The notes under the pieces: model-generated
The model's database searches: none
Told to the model about the DNA's origin: nothing
What the model saw: only the letters and a program-made list of their open reading frames with translations
Program-made: the position numbers and the translations under genes
Shown here: one piece after another, positions 9,026 to 21,800 of the stretch
How the letters are laid out: each line of letters starts with the position of its first letter
Numbering within the stretch: the first letter of the stretch is position 1
Source: Erythrophleum ivorense
Lineage: Eukaryota; Streptophyta; Magnoliopsida; Fabales; Fabaceae
Assembly: GCA_026724425.1 (NCBI GenBank)
Contig: JAIUCV010000001.1
Span: 8,166,556 to 8,230,555, forward strand
Direction: 5' to 3'
DNA: 64,000 bases

Positions 9026-11102
9026 TTTTTGTTTTGGTATTGTGTTCTGTGGATTTATATTTTTATGTGGGAAAATAACTTAAAATATTTTATTTCTAAG
9101 TAAATAGAGATAAAGATAAAAAGAAAATAAATAGAAAAAAAGTAAATTTTATATACATTCTCACTTACTGTTTTATTCTCTCTCTTTTTTTTTTTTTTAA
9201 ATTCAATTCAGAGAAGCATATTGTTTCTTGTATTTGTGCTATATAAATTAGACATTATCAGTTTTTTCAAAAAGCTAGCTTGTTTCTAGTCTCCATACGT
9301 TATTCCTACAAAGGGATGTGCTTTTTACCAGTAGAGAAGGGGATTTGATTATAGATCGAGCTCGTTTAAAAATAAGCTAGATTCATAAAAATATTTGTAA
9401 AAAAATTTAGGCCTAAGTCCAAGCTAGGTCTAGCCTATTTTTAAAAAATATTAATTTTGTTAATTTTTTTTTATATTTTTTAATTTTAAGTAATAGATAT
9501 CTCTATTTTATTATTTACTGAACTCATTTTTTTTTCATTTTAAATACTAAATAACTTAAAAAAGATATTGTAAAATATTTAAATCATTTAAAACACACAT
9601 AAAACAATAAAATCTGTTAAGATGATAGTTTTTTCAACAATATTCTTAATTAATAATTTATTTTTTTAATTATAATTTATTTAATAATATATTATACAAC
9701 AAGTAAAAATAAAAAATATAATAATCATGTGTTATATAATTTTTTTTATTTATATCTATAATTATAAATAATTTATCTTATAATATTATTTATTAATAAT
9801 ATATATAAAATAATTATATTATGAGACGTTTGAATTCAACCGAGCTTGAAAAAAAACTCAACTCATTTTATATTTGGATTCTTTTAAAATAAGTATGTTT
9901 TTTACTGAAATTTTTTTTATTTATATCCATTTTTTGGGGGGGTGAGATTTTCAGCTCATAATTAGGTGTGCTGAGAAACATGCACTTGCAGCTTTCCATG
10001 TTAGTGTGTGTCAGGAAATTTTATGGTATTTATCAGTATCCTATTCAGTTACTAAATTTATGGAAGATTTTTTTTGTCCTTGAAAGATACTCGTATTATT
10101 CAAGCTTGAAAATTATATAGAGGATGGGATAGAATATAGCGTCTAATTTCACAATGAGGTGTATATATACCGAATAAAGTGAAATAAGTAATTATAAGTG
10201 ATATAAGAAAGATAGATAATTATCACTTAAGCAACAAATTCAAAAATGACTAATGGCAAAAACAATTGCATTTGAAGATCAGGTAATTCAAAGAGTCAGG
10301 TTCAAAACAGCTTGCAAAGTTCCTTTCTTAGAATTGTTGCTTTGTAGTTTGTCTCAAGAGAAAGTTACAATTACTACTTTTTTTTTTTTAAAAGGCTAAT
10401 TATATTTGACATCTCTTTTAATTGGAAAGTTACACTTGACCTCCCTAGCATTTAATATGCAGTGCAAAAATTTTTTATGAAGTTAACTTTGTGGATAGCA
10501 TATGATTAAGATTTGATTTTTAATATGATAATAAAGATAGTAAAATTGATGTTAAATTTCAATATGTGATTGCAATATTATTCTTCATGGGATCATATAA
10601 ATAGCTAAATAATGTTATATTTATTTTAATATATATATATATATATATAACGTTATAAGACTTGAATATAAACTTTTAAATGAAAATACTAAATGTATTT
10701 TAAACAATATACTTTACTCTTGTTATAATCTTTTGTAAAGAATTCGCTTCTAATCTTTGAATTTTATCATGCAATCAACTAATTTTTACAATGGAACAAA
10801 TAAATCCAGAATCAATTGAAAAAATAAGTTAAAAGGAAAAAAATTAGAATTGGGTGAAAAGATCGAATTAGGTAAGTCAATTTCCCAAGAAAAATATTTG
10901 AAGCTGAAAGTAGTTGAAACAACAAATTCGACCTGCTAAACAATTGTCACTTTCGATGCCTGATATATGGCAGGGTATTGGAACAATGAAACTTCAATTC
11001 GTAAACAAAATTAATACATAAGACTTCGAAAAATTCTAGTGTTTACTGGCACTCAACCATAATCCTCGAACCCAACCAAAAGACACAGGACTTAATTCCA
11101 TT
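9026..11102. other. spacer between propeller copy B and eL30
   Basis: AT-rich DNA holding the 3' ends of two convergent genes, a private insertion (about 9331-9968) and a TA microsatellite near 10629-10650. No further coding sequence is seen. Confidence 0.5.
9331..9968. mobile_element. unclassified insertion private to copy B
   Basis: Roughly 640 bp with no counterpart in the left copy near 2690-2725. The interior is extremely AT-rich and non-coding. GAGCTCG-type sequence near the left end and CGAGCTTG near the right end hint at loosely inverted ends. The boundaries and class are uncertain. Confidence 0.5.
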
Positions 11103-12851
11103 CTACTGCTCGCCAGGCATTGTCTTAATAATGTCCGAATCACCTGGAAACAGCAATATCAAACAATTAGCGAGACAAAAAGCAGAAAATTAACTTCATC
11201 AGAATGTTATTAGTTTTAGACAACTTAAGGTACCAGGATCAATAATGCTGAGGCAGCACACTCTGAAATATTTGCCGCATGCGGTGCCCAAATCCACGTT
11301 GTCTATTATAAACAGGAAACGCTTTATTAGGGATGTTTTATTGGAACAGAAACATTCAGGAATCACTCATGTTTATGTCCCTGGACCCTAGATATCACGG
11401 CACTTGACACCAAACAGAAATGCTAAAGCACAATGTAAGAAAACCATGAAATACTACCAATAAATATTTATCGCAATACCATCAAATACTACCAATAGAT
11501 TCAAAACAGCTCCTTTGAATCACTGTGCATGAGCATCACAATTCACAATACACGTGAGAAAATTCAATTATCCACTAGAGTGACAGAAATAATAACAGCC
11601 AATTATTTTCAAGTCAGGATGCTCAAGCTGGTTCATCATGTGAACTTAGAGTTAGAGTACAATCATTTTGATACCTAACACATAATGGTGAGCTCAAAGT
11701 CATGTTAATCCGCAAAATTAAGAATGAAAAGAATAAAGAAAGACAAAAAAGGCAAAGGGCAGCAAAATGTCATAGTGATTTTGCTATTACTTCATGCATA
11801 TATACAGTTTTCTGCAGACTTAAATGAACCCTACCTCCCAGAACTACAGACAGACTATCGAACAAATTGCAAAATGGAAACATTACCACCAATCACTTAA
11901 AGTTTACTAACAATTATGAGACAAAAGTTTTGCAATTGAGAACTCACTTCCATTGTAATGATGAACTCCAACTTTTGCCAACATGGCATAGTATTCTATT
12001 TCTGACTTTCTCAAAGGTGGACAATTGTTGGCAATGATAATCAGTTTTCCTGCAAAGAGAAGAACATTCAAGACAATACTTACATATAACGGTACCCAAT
12101 TAGTCAACACCAAGAGCAACATCCACCACAGCGAAAACTTCAGTTATGATCTTCGGATATTTATTCACTTCAATTTCAATTTCAATTCCTCTTCATGCTT
12201 TATATAGGAATTCATTTTAATCTAAAAAAATAAAGGGAAAATCCTCTAAAACAATTCTACAGCAGCGAATGCAATTTGAAATTTGACTATGCAACCAACA
12301 CTTAGCTTCTAAGCTCCTAGAGCTATCCAGATTCCAAAACCTAAAAGGAACTGTTTTCTATAAAGCATATCAATAAGAACATTATAAATAGCCTAACCTG
12401 ACACGACAAAATTCCATTCACATCGCATATTAATTAAAAAAAGAATTCACATTAGAATCAATTGATTCAATTTCCACGAATGCCAGAGTAGATGAAGGAC
12501 AACCGGATCAGAGAAAGCTACTGGGTACAATTCATACCTTTAGAGTTCCTAAGGGATTTGAGGACCGTTTTATAACCCAGGGTATACTTCCCACTCTTCA
12601 TGACAAGAGCAAGCCTGTTGTTAATGCTCTCATGAGTCTTCTTCTGCAAAAATAGAGACACAGAAACCATTAACTTCGCATTTGGATAAAGGGAAAGACA
12701 GGGGAAAACGAACTTAGGAAAAAAAAAGCAAAAAGGAAAAATTCTAAATCAGGAACGAAGTGGCAAAACCTAACTAAGAAACAAAGCAAGCCAAGTGTGA
12801 GGGGAACGAAGCAGAGAGGTGACAACTTACAGTTTTCTTGCCGGCAACCAT
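11103..12851 (-). CDS. RPL30: 60S ribosomal protein eL30
   Basis: Five exons on the minus strand: 12831-12851, 12538-12643, 11948-12049, 11234-11302 and 11103-11143. They total 339 nt, encoding 112 aa, the usual eL30 length. All introns are GT-AG. The protein starts MVAGKKT, then carries the highly conserved THESINNRLALVMKSGKYT block, ANNCPPLRKSEIEYYAMLAK, GVHHYNG and the C-terminal CCLSIIDPGDSDIIKTMPG. eL30 is a small RNA-binding component of the large cytosolic ribosomal subunit. Telo-box motifs lie upstream and a TGGGCT site II-type motif near 13113, as expected for ribosomal protein genes. The first coding exon has only seven codons. This is the only intact copy in the window. Confidence 0.95.
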
Positions 12852-12882
12852 GGTGGGATTCTTCTGAAGAGAACAGATGCAG

Positions 12883-13143
12883 AAACCCTAGCGGCTAGAG
12901 GTGGAGAGCGACGCTGGCATGAAAATTCGGATTCGCTTGATTGGCGACTAGGGTTTTTGTGTTTGAGAAATGAGGTCGCTATGTTTGGATGTAGCGTTAC
13001 CATAATCTCGGGGTGGAATAGCATAGGGGTTAACCAAATAGTAGTCCAGCTTATTTTTATTGGCCCGCACCTGTCAACTAATCGGGTCACTCATGACCCA
13101 AAAGAAAGTTATTGGGCTTCTGAATGGCTTAAGCTTAGGGTTT
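12883..13143 (-). promoter_or_regulatory. telo-box and site II motifs upstream of eL30
   Basis: AAACCCTA occurs at 12883-12890, and its complement TAGGGTTT at 12949-12956 and 13136-13143. TGGGCT lies at 13113-13118. Telo boxes combined with TGGGCY site II elements are a known signature of plant ribosomal protein and proliferation-linked promoters. They fall within 300 bp upstream of the eL30 start codon. The transcription start is not located. Confidence 0.6.
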
Positions 13144-14602
13144 CCAATCAGCAAACTAGACCTGTACCCACAAGTCCAATCCACTATTTGACAGCGCCAA
13201 GGTCATTAGGCCAAGCCATTCAAGCCAGGATTAGATTTATGAGCACTTTTTCAATATATTTATTATTAAGTTTTTTAACTAAAATATAATAAATATATAA
13301 TTTTTAAATATTTGTATAACAGATATATGGTTTAATTGAGGAAACACATAGTTATCTATAAAAATCATATATTTATTTTAACAATAAAAATATAAGCAAA
13401 TGCATATGAATTTTTTCTTTCAAGCAAAAGGTTGGGCCCAATTTGCCTTGGACTTTCATGAAGCAACATTACGCCTAGGGTTGCACATGGCACTCGATGG
13501 CCCACTTGATTCAATCACATCGAGTTAGATTGGAGTGGATTAAAAAATTTTAGATAAATAGGATTGAGACACTTGACTAATCTATCTATATTGGCTAATT
13601 TGGCCAAATCCAATTTGGTCTTATAAATTTTTTGTGTCTAAAAATATTTATTTTATAAAGATTTATATTACAAAAATTATTTTTTTCAAAAATAAAATAT
13701 AATTTTACAATGACTTGTATAAATATTATATTTTTTTAAGAATCATTTTATAAATTTTATAATAAATTTTAAAAAAGTAACTTAGTCAACTCAATACTAA
13801 ACCAAATTGATAGAATTTTATTAATATAAAACTAATTAATAATTAATTAATTTATTTAGTTTTCAACTAAAAAATATAAAAAAAATAGAATAAAATTCTT
13901 TTATTCATTCTAATTAATCTAAAAATATAAATGCAATTCATCATTAAATTGAATACACAATCTTTGGATTACATATTCTTTTTTCCGAATAGCACAATAA
14001 AAAAAAAAAACAATTGTCATGCCAAATAGTAAGTTAAACCAAAACCTTTCGAGTATGAGCCTTTGGCTATAAGATCAACACTACAAGATATTTACTTCTA
14101 GTTTAACAATTTAATCAATAAAATTCAGTTTTAAGATTAAATATGGTGAGGCAATTGATTCCTCCTAGTGTATCTTGACTATTAACTTGTGACCTAATGT
14201 TGATTACTTGGTCTTGATTCACCTTTTACATAAAAGTCACTCATCTCATTTGATATATTTCATATATTTATCATTAGATTACTAATTAATAGTGTTAATA
14301 TTTATCATTATTACAGATTTATATTGATTTTTGCATCAATTTTGGGGATTAGTACTTTTCACATTTGGCATTGGGTCAAAAACTCATATTCTTCCTTTCA
14401 AATATATAATAAAATTTAAGTTATAAGGTCACTAGATGTAGTCTGACAATAAAAGATACGGGTAATTAGTCCAATGTCTTACATACGTTTAAAGCTATGC
14501 TCCATTATCTTATATACAAAGTTGCATCTTTCAAGTCCATAATATATTAATTTCCACTTATGAGAGTGTTATTTTTATTGTGTTTTTGGGCATAATACCC
14601 TT

Positions 14603-14982
14603 TAGGGTGTGTTTGGATGGAAGTTTTTGAATAGGAGGGGTGGGAAAAAGAGGAGAATTTTTTAATTTGTAATTTACTTTATTATTTTTTAATTTTTTTA
14701 ATTTTTAATTTTTTTAATATATTAATATTTAATAAAAATTAAGATAAATTTTTTTTCATCAAGAATTAAAAATAAAAAAGATTGGGATTCATAATTTTTT
14801 TAAAAAAATATTAATATAAATATCTTTTTTATAAAAAAAATTAAAATAATATAAAAAAAAATTTGTCTAAATATAATTATTTTTTTTTTCTTTTTATGAA
14901 CCAAACAATAATCTCTCATTCCTTCTCCTTCCCTCCATTAACCTCCAATCTCCTCCTTTCTATTGAACCAGACAGAGCCTTA
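14603..14982. mobile_element. hAT-type MITE
   Basis: About 380 bp bounded by inverted ends: TAGGGTGTGTTTGGATGG on the left, and the complement of TAAGGCTCTGTCTGGTTCAA on the right. The interior is AT-rich and non-coding. TAGGGYNTGTTTGG-type ends are typical of plant hAT-derived MITEs. The target duplication is not clear. Confidence 0.65.
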
Positions 14983-15069
14983 ATAAACGGGGGAGTTAAC
15001 ACTCCTCATTTATTTATTTTTTAAATTACTTTTATTATATTCAATGCAGCAAAACATCTAAAGGCGTGT

Positions 15070-15480
15070 TAATATTTGAAAACTTTAGAGAGAGAAGAGA
15101 AATAAATGAAGAATTGTGATATTTTTATGATTTGATTGTGTATACGTCATTGGCTTAAATAGGCACGAACCTAAAACAATAACAGCTAGAGATAGAAATA
15201 CAGCTGGCCCAAGTAACTTGCCTTACGTAATTCTGGAGGCTGAGCTAGTTGAAGCTCGTTCTTTAACATCATTAAGTCTTATTATTGTCTTCTCTCATTC
15301 ACACTATATTTGCAAACTGGCTCATTACACCTTGAACTCGAAATGGACGTTTATGAGACCATCATCTACCCCCTTGGTAATGTGTAGGACTTGGATTTGC
15401 TTGTTCATCACTTTGTCTCAAACAAAATGCTTTGTTATCACAGAAAAGTCAAGGCATCATGCTAGTTTTAATATTGAGTT
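15070..15480 (-). mobile_element. possible LTR retrotransposon fragment (antisense)
   Basis: On the minus strand a TATTTAAG promoter-like motif is followed by a pyrimidine-rich leader (complement of 15090-15115), resembling a Copia-type LTR. No coding domain remains, so this call is weak. Confidence 0.3.
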
Positions 15481-15791
15481 CTGACTGTAAAGAATATATC
15501 CAAGTCATTTCAATAACTATAGAGCAATTTATCTTCATCTACTTTAAAAGTTGACTTTAAATTTCTTATGATTTTTGTTTTCTGCAACATATTCCATGCA
15601 AAACTTTTTTGTTTGTTTATATAAACTATAAAAAAAAAGATTAAATCAACCCCAAAAAAATACATTTGACCTATCATTTATATATTTTTTTAATAACCAA
15701 AAACCATAAGCATTTCACTTTATTAAGATTTAGATCCCCTCTGGTAGTACAATTCAAAACTTTTTAAAGTTTCAAATTATAAGTTTACAAG

Positions 15792-15794
<3 letters not shown>

Positions 15795-15822
<28 letters not shown>
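15795..15822. repeat. AT dinucleotide microsatellite
   Basis: Uninterrupted AT run of about 28 bp. Confidence 0.9.
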
Positions 15823-15826
<4 letters not shown>

Positions 15827-17727
15827 AGATGTCTTGAATTATTTAATGGGTTAACCCAAAATTTAACCCAAACTAAAACTCTGGGAACTTAAATTTTTTT
15901 TAAGGAAAAAAATGTGAAGTTTGTGGTGGGAGTAGAAGAGGATAACCCCATAGTATAAATCAAACCAATTATCCATTTATTCTTAGTGTGACCCGACCTA
16001 TTTATATGTTGCAAGCTCATAAATATTGTGTTTTTTAAGATTTTATTGGCGTAACTTGTATTAGTTCACAAAAGAAATAAAAAAAATCTGTCTCTTACTT
16101 CCGTAGGTTAAATTGGCCGAACCACCTTAATCTCTATGTGTTCTTCTTGTTTGATTCTGCTTTATTCTTTTATTATGTAATCTTGTGTGTTGCGTGACAA
16201 TATATAATTAAGGGGTTAAAAATTATAATTATAAGTAAACATTACATTTCAAAAATTATAATTGCACTGCAAAAATAAAATTTTTTTAATATAACTTATT
16301 CAGGGCTATAATTATTGACATCTCAATTTTATTTTTTATTTTCAGAATTACAATTTATGACCTAAATCTATAATTTTTTTTAAAAATCTTGACTAGATTG
16401 CAACTAGAGGGAACAGTGATTAGAGGGAATCCCAATTCACCTCACTGTAGGCTGAATGGAATTATAAGGCAAAGAAAGTGGTTAGCCCTCAACACGAGGG
16501 AGAAGATGAAGACCAGAGGAAATCCAAATTCACATTATGATGAGTTGAATGGAGAGTTATAAGACGGCGAAAGTGGGTTGCCCTCAACGAGAAGAATGCA
16601 TGGACATTTAATTTGGGAAGCTGTATTGATTATTGTGAACTACCAGCGTGAATTTGGGTAGGGGTTGACATAAATACTTAGATAAATGAATCTCATTCTT
16701 GCTTTAAATAGTTTTGTCATGTAAAAGTTTAATCCCTTCTTTTTTTTATAGAAATTGAACTTTCAAGAATACCAAGTTTGATAGCATTTACAATAATTAT
16801 AACAAAATTAAATATATTATCAAATTAACATCTATATTGTTGTGGGAAAATTTTTTGTATTTTTCTGTTGAAAATACATAAATTTAGACTATATTTATTT
16901 GGCAGGCCCCAGAAAATGAAATTAGGTATTTAAGAAAGTTGGGGAAAAAAAAGAAAGGTATTTAAGAAAGTGGTAGGTTCTAGGTAGTTTCTAATCTAAT
17001 GCTGGTTCGACTAGGCAGGAGGGAAGGATCCCTTTTTTTATTATTTATTTTTATTGGCTTTTTTAAAATAATGATACAAAAGTTATTTTTTATTCAATTT
17101 TATATAATAAAGAGGCCCTAAAATCTTTATTATATTTGTTTATTTAACGAGAACAGTACTTTTAACAAGAAGTTGAATTTTCTAATAAATACATCTGTTT
17201 TAACATTTTTAATATAATAATTTATTGATTAAATTATGAATTTAAAAATATTAAAAAAATGAGCAAATAATTTTAGTCCCAGGCAAATAGCTGTCAGTTT
17301 TTTTCTTTCTGAAACATTAATGATAAAGTATTGCATGACAGGTGAAGTTTCAATTACTTCCACAGCGAATTATTGTTTTTAATTTAGTTTTTTTAATAAT
17401 TAGCATACTTTTAATATTATCATTTCAGTCTTGAACGTAAATGGCTCAGTTAGCATCGTTAGTTCGCATATTAAATTATCCGTTCTGAGACAGCAATATT
17501 TTAATGGTTAAATGAACTAAATTAAAATAAATAAAAACATTACGTTTAGAGTTAAATATATAGACATCACCTTTATTTACAAAACTAACACACTTTTTTT
17601 AAAATTTTATTAAAATTACATAGGTCTCCTATAAATTTTTTTAAAATTACATAACACAACTTTTCCTTCTATTTTTTTAAAAAATATAAATATTTTCTAA
17701 AAAAAAAAGAGAAACTTAAGTAATTTT

Positions 17728-17925
17728 AGTAAAATTTAAAAGAAGTTTGTATAATATATTCTTTATTTTAAAGATAGTTTTGAAAATAAAACAAAGATTC
17801 ATATAGTTTCAGTAAAATTTAAAAGAGATTTGTATAATATATATTTTTATTTTAGATATAGTTTTGAAAATAAAATAAAGATTCATATAATTTCAGTAAA
17901 ATTTAAAAGAAATTTGTATAATTTT
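17728..17925. repeat. 83-84 bp tandem repeat
   Basis: AGTAAAATTTAAAAG recurs at 17728, 17811 and 17895, giving two full units of 83-84 bp and a partial third. Each unit contains ATAGTTTTGAAAATAAAA and GATTCATATA. Confidence 0.85.
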
Positions 17926-18011
17926 TATAAAATTTAAAAAAAAATTGTGTAAATTTTAAAATAAAAAAAATTTATATACTTTTAACTTCAAGATAGAATC
18001 ATATATTTTAC

Positions 18012-18272
18012 TCTTACATATAATGACAAGTAAGATATTTTAAAAGGTGACAATGAATTCGTCTTTAGTTAATAACATGACTTTGCAATACAAAATGGCA
18101 TAGTGAAGATAAAACTAAAGGGAAATGCATGTAATTTTTACAAAATTTAAAAAAGTTTGTATAATTTTAATTAAATTCAAAGAAAGATAATGTATTCTAC
18201 TGACATTTAATAATAAGATATTTTGAAAGTTGGCAATGAACACGGCTTTAATTAATTAACATGACTCTGCAG
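18012..18272. repeat. dispersed direct repeat upstream of the WSD gene
   Basis: Sequence at 18012-18092 (AAGATATTTT, GACAATGAA, TTAATAACATGACTTTGCA) recurs in diverged form at 18194-18272, about 182 bp apart. The second copy ends roughly 165 bp before the WSD start codon. Confidence 0.7.
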
Positions 18273-18436
18273 ATGGTAGTACACATGGGAGAGTGAAAGT
18301 GGGAGGAAGGCAGTGTTGTGAGGCCATTAATAATGAGGAAGCAAACTGTGTTTCATTTAAAACAAAGACTCAGTGTTCTTCGTCCCTGGAAATTGTCGGC
18401 TACGTGAAGGGGAGGAGAAGAGAAGAGAAGGGAATA

Positions 18437-18832
18437 ATGGAAAAGTATGAGTCAGAAGAAGAAGGAGAAGGCGAGAGGCCAGTGAGTCCGACAGGGCAAT
18501 ACCTGAACAGCAGAGTGCTGTGTATATACATACTTGGTGTTTTAGAATCTGAGATCCCAATCGATGACTCCAAAACCCTCTCACTTCTTACCCACCTTTT
18601 CCTTCCCATCAACACTCGTTTCTCCTCCATCATGGTACGTACGTAACTCTACCCTCTCCTCATGTTTTTTTTTTTTTTTGGATTCAAACACCAATCTTTT
18701 AGTTTTGAAAACGACTCTAATAGTACTGAGTCAAATGCTCCTTTCACTTAAAAAAGGAACTTTGCTTTCATTTTCATTCAGAATACGAGTCATTCCTACT
18801 TTTAAAGAGCTGTATACACTGCACTGCACTTC

Positions 18833-18869
<37 letters not shown>

Positions 18870-21800
18870 CACTGAGGCTGGCGTTTTAATTAAACTGCCA
18901 TTACACACACACACATATATATATATATATAGTGAGAGTGAGAGAGAGAGAGACAATGGAAAAAAGGACTAAATCCAAATATCCTAAACCCCCACGCATT
19001 ACTCAAAATTTAAAGTAGGTGCTATTTGAGTTGAGATCGGACTATATCCTATTAATATTTTACTAAATTATAAAATATTTTTAAAATGTTCAATAAAAAA
19101 GAAAACATCTTCAGAATGCGTGCATAGCATATTAGGGTAGTCGGAATTTCTAGATGAATAAATTCATCACTAAATCATCAATTAATGATGAAATTTCATA
19201 TTGACTGACGGGTTTTTTCTTACTGAATAATAAAAATTGTTAAACAATTGGAGTCACAAGGTTTTTTTTCATTATTGACTTAAAATAATAATAGTATTAA
19301 TTAATCACATTGTGTTTTTGAGCAGATTAAGGACAAAAATGGAGAGAAAAAATGGAAGAATGTTGAAGTGAAGCTGGAGGAGCACATAAAAATTCCCACA
19401 TTTCCCAGTAGGAATAATTCAACCAAATCCTATGATGAATACCTTGATGAGTACATGTCATCAATAGCACTCCAACAATTGCCACAAAACAAACCCCTTT
19501 GGGAGATTCACATAATCAAATATCCAACAAGCACTGCAGCTGGTACCTTAATATTCAAACTCCACCATGCACTTGGAGATGGCTATTCTCTCATGGGTGC
19601 TCTTCTTTCATGCTTACAAAGAGTTGATAAGCCCTCTTCTCCCTTCACACTTCCTTCTTCTTCTTCAAGCCAAACACCTAAATCATCAGCTTTCAGCACT
19701 GAATATTCTATTTTCAAGAGGTTGCCTGTGCTATTCTCCTCAGCTTTAAGCACTGTGTCAGATTTTGGATGGAGCATTTTGAAGAGCAGCTTGGTTGAAG
19801 ATGATCAAACACCAATAAGATCTAGGAATGAAGACACCAAGCTTAGGCATGTCACCATCTCTAACTTGTCCTTTTCTCTGGATCTAATCAAAGAAGTGAA
19901 ATCTAAACTTGGAGTGGTAAGTCTGGTAACTTGTTTGAAAATTTTTATATATTTGAATTTGTGACCTAATTAAATAAGTTCACTCTTCTTTTATCACTTG
20001 AATTGAGCTGGATCAAGTCATCACTTTATGATATTGAAAGGAAAGAAAATTTGGGTTCCTTTTATATTTATTTATTTTTTGATAATATTATTTAACACTA
20101 ATAACCTAACTTGCTGTCAAATCTATCTTCCATTTGATATTAAGAAAACAGATCCCATACAATGCTGCATGAGATTTAATTGGAGAGAGACAAAGAAATC
20201 TAAATAAGTCTCGCTTTCTTTGTTTCTCTCTAATTGAATGAGTTGCAATTTTGTAAAGTATCGACGTCCTTGAATCTTTTTATTCTCAATTGTTTTTCTA
20301 GTAATCACTACATCAATCTAACTACAAATCGCAATTTGAAAACTTTATATATATATATATATTGATCTTACTCTCAATAGTTGATTTTCTTTCTCTTTTT
20401 GGTGTTTATCTCCCCCTAATTGTAGAGCATGAATGATGTGATTGCTGGCTTGATATTCTTTGGAATGAGGCTGTACATGCAAGAAATGAACCTGAAATCA
20501 AGCAAATCTCAGTGCACAGCATTGGTGTTGCTGAACACCAGAAACATCAGAGGTTATAAGTCAGTGAAGGAGATGGCTAATGAGAGCAATGATAGTAGTG
20601 CTTCATGGGGGAATAGGTTTGCCTTCTTGCATGTACCAATTCCAGAAATGAGTGATACCAAAATCTCAAACCCACTTGAATTTGTATGGGAAGCCCAAAA
20701 AGAAATCAAAAGGAAGAGAAATTCTTCTGCTTTTACTCTTACTGGCATGTTTTTGGATGCTATTAAGAAACTCAGAGGCCCTGAGGTGCGTGCCTTTTAA
20801 CTTCCATCATTGTTCTTCTTTTCTTACAAAATAATTATTTTGGTTTCCTTACCTTCTGTTTATTGTTTCTTTAATCTTCATTACTGTTTTGGCCAAAAAC
20901 AGAATCTCAATTAATGCTGTCATTATTTTTTGTTAAAATACCAGTACAATTTAATTCTTCAAGTTATATCCTGCCTATTTAATCTTAACTAACTGGTGTA
21001 ATTTAATGTTCTAACTCTATGATAGGGTCCACTTTCATAGTACTTATTAAGAGATTCTATAGTTTTATGAAAGTAATAGCTAATATCTTTGTCGGCCTTT
21101 TTTGTTGATGTTATCAAATATCCGATACAAATTCTATGAATTTTTTTTTTAAATCAATGTGGGTCGGCTTAACTAAGGGATCCGGACTAAATATTTGTAT
21201 TCTCCTGTGCAAAAGTTCAAATTTCCCATTCCACAAATAGTTTATTTGATGATTAATCTTCTTCAGAAAAATTTTTAATCTCTTAAAAGCTAGTTTAGTA
21301 GCTTCTTTTAAGAATTAAAATTCCTTTAAAATAATTTTCTAAGTGGGTCTTTGACTATACTTCTAAGATATCTAACATGTTATTGGCATCTTGATAGACA
21401 ATTTTAAAATAATCTACCTTTATTATTGTTTTTATAAAGATGATTACTTTGTCTAAAAAGTGCATGTTATTCTTAGATACACCTTATTCTCAACTGTATG
21501 AAGTGTATATATGGTTTTTATTTGAATTTATTTGAATTGAATACCAAATTACCCATATGACTTGCGTTAAATGCAGGCTGCAGCTAGATACATACACAGC
21601 ACATTGAGAAACTCAAGTGCAACAATCTCAAGCATAATAGGGCCAATGGAACAAATGGCTTTGGCTAATCATCCTGTTAAAGGCTTATACTTTATGGTCG
21701 TTGGTCCACCTGAGGTATGTGATTACAAAACTAACGACTTCTTGAAAAAATTTAACTTATTAAACGATATTTGTTACACAAAAATAGTAACAAGGATAGA

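Larger units (their letters stand above)
7172..12591. repeat. tandem segmental duplication, right copy
   Basis: Right copy of the duplication. It carries the second propeller gene and ends inside eL30 exon 2, where sequence continues into the rest of the intact eL30 gene. One large insertion, about 9331-9968, is private to this copy. Non-coding parts have diverged by many small substitutions and indels, so the duplication is not recent. Confidence 0.9.
13144..18292. other. gene-poor repeat-rich region
   Basis: About 5 kb of mostly AT-rich DNA without a supportable gene. Contents: a possible element start at 13475 (TAGGGTTGCACATGG), a MITE at 14603-14982, an LTR-like fragment near 15070-15480, an AT dinucleotide run at 15795-15822, a degenerate local duplication at 16406-16595 (the stretch around CCCTCAACACGAGGG and its partner CCCTCAACGAG), and tandem repeats at 17728-17925. 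Short open frames here look like chance. Confidence 0.5.

Noticed and set aside
12819..13289. 156-codon plus-strand open frame
   Set aside because: It runs antisense through eL30 exon 1 and its promoter region, with no recognisable domain. Best explained as chance.
15218..15484. 88-codon plus-strand frame
   Set aside because: Lies over an antisense LTR-like fragment; no recognisable domain.
17700..17930. possible CRISPR-like array
   Set aside because: Units of 83-84 bp repeat throughout without unique spacers. It is a plain tandem repeat in plant nuclear DNA.
18293..18646. 117-codon plus-strand frame upstream of WSD
   Set aside because: Overlaps WSD exon 1 in another frame and runs into intron 1. 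The WSD frame joins perfectly across five exons, so this is not a gene, though its ATG could act as an upstream start if in the leader.
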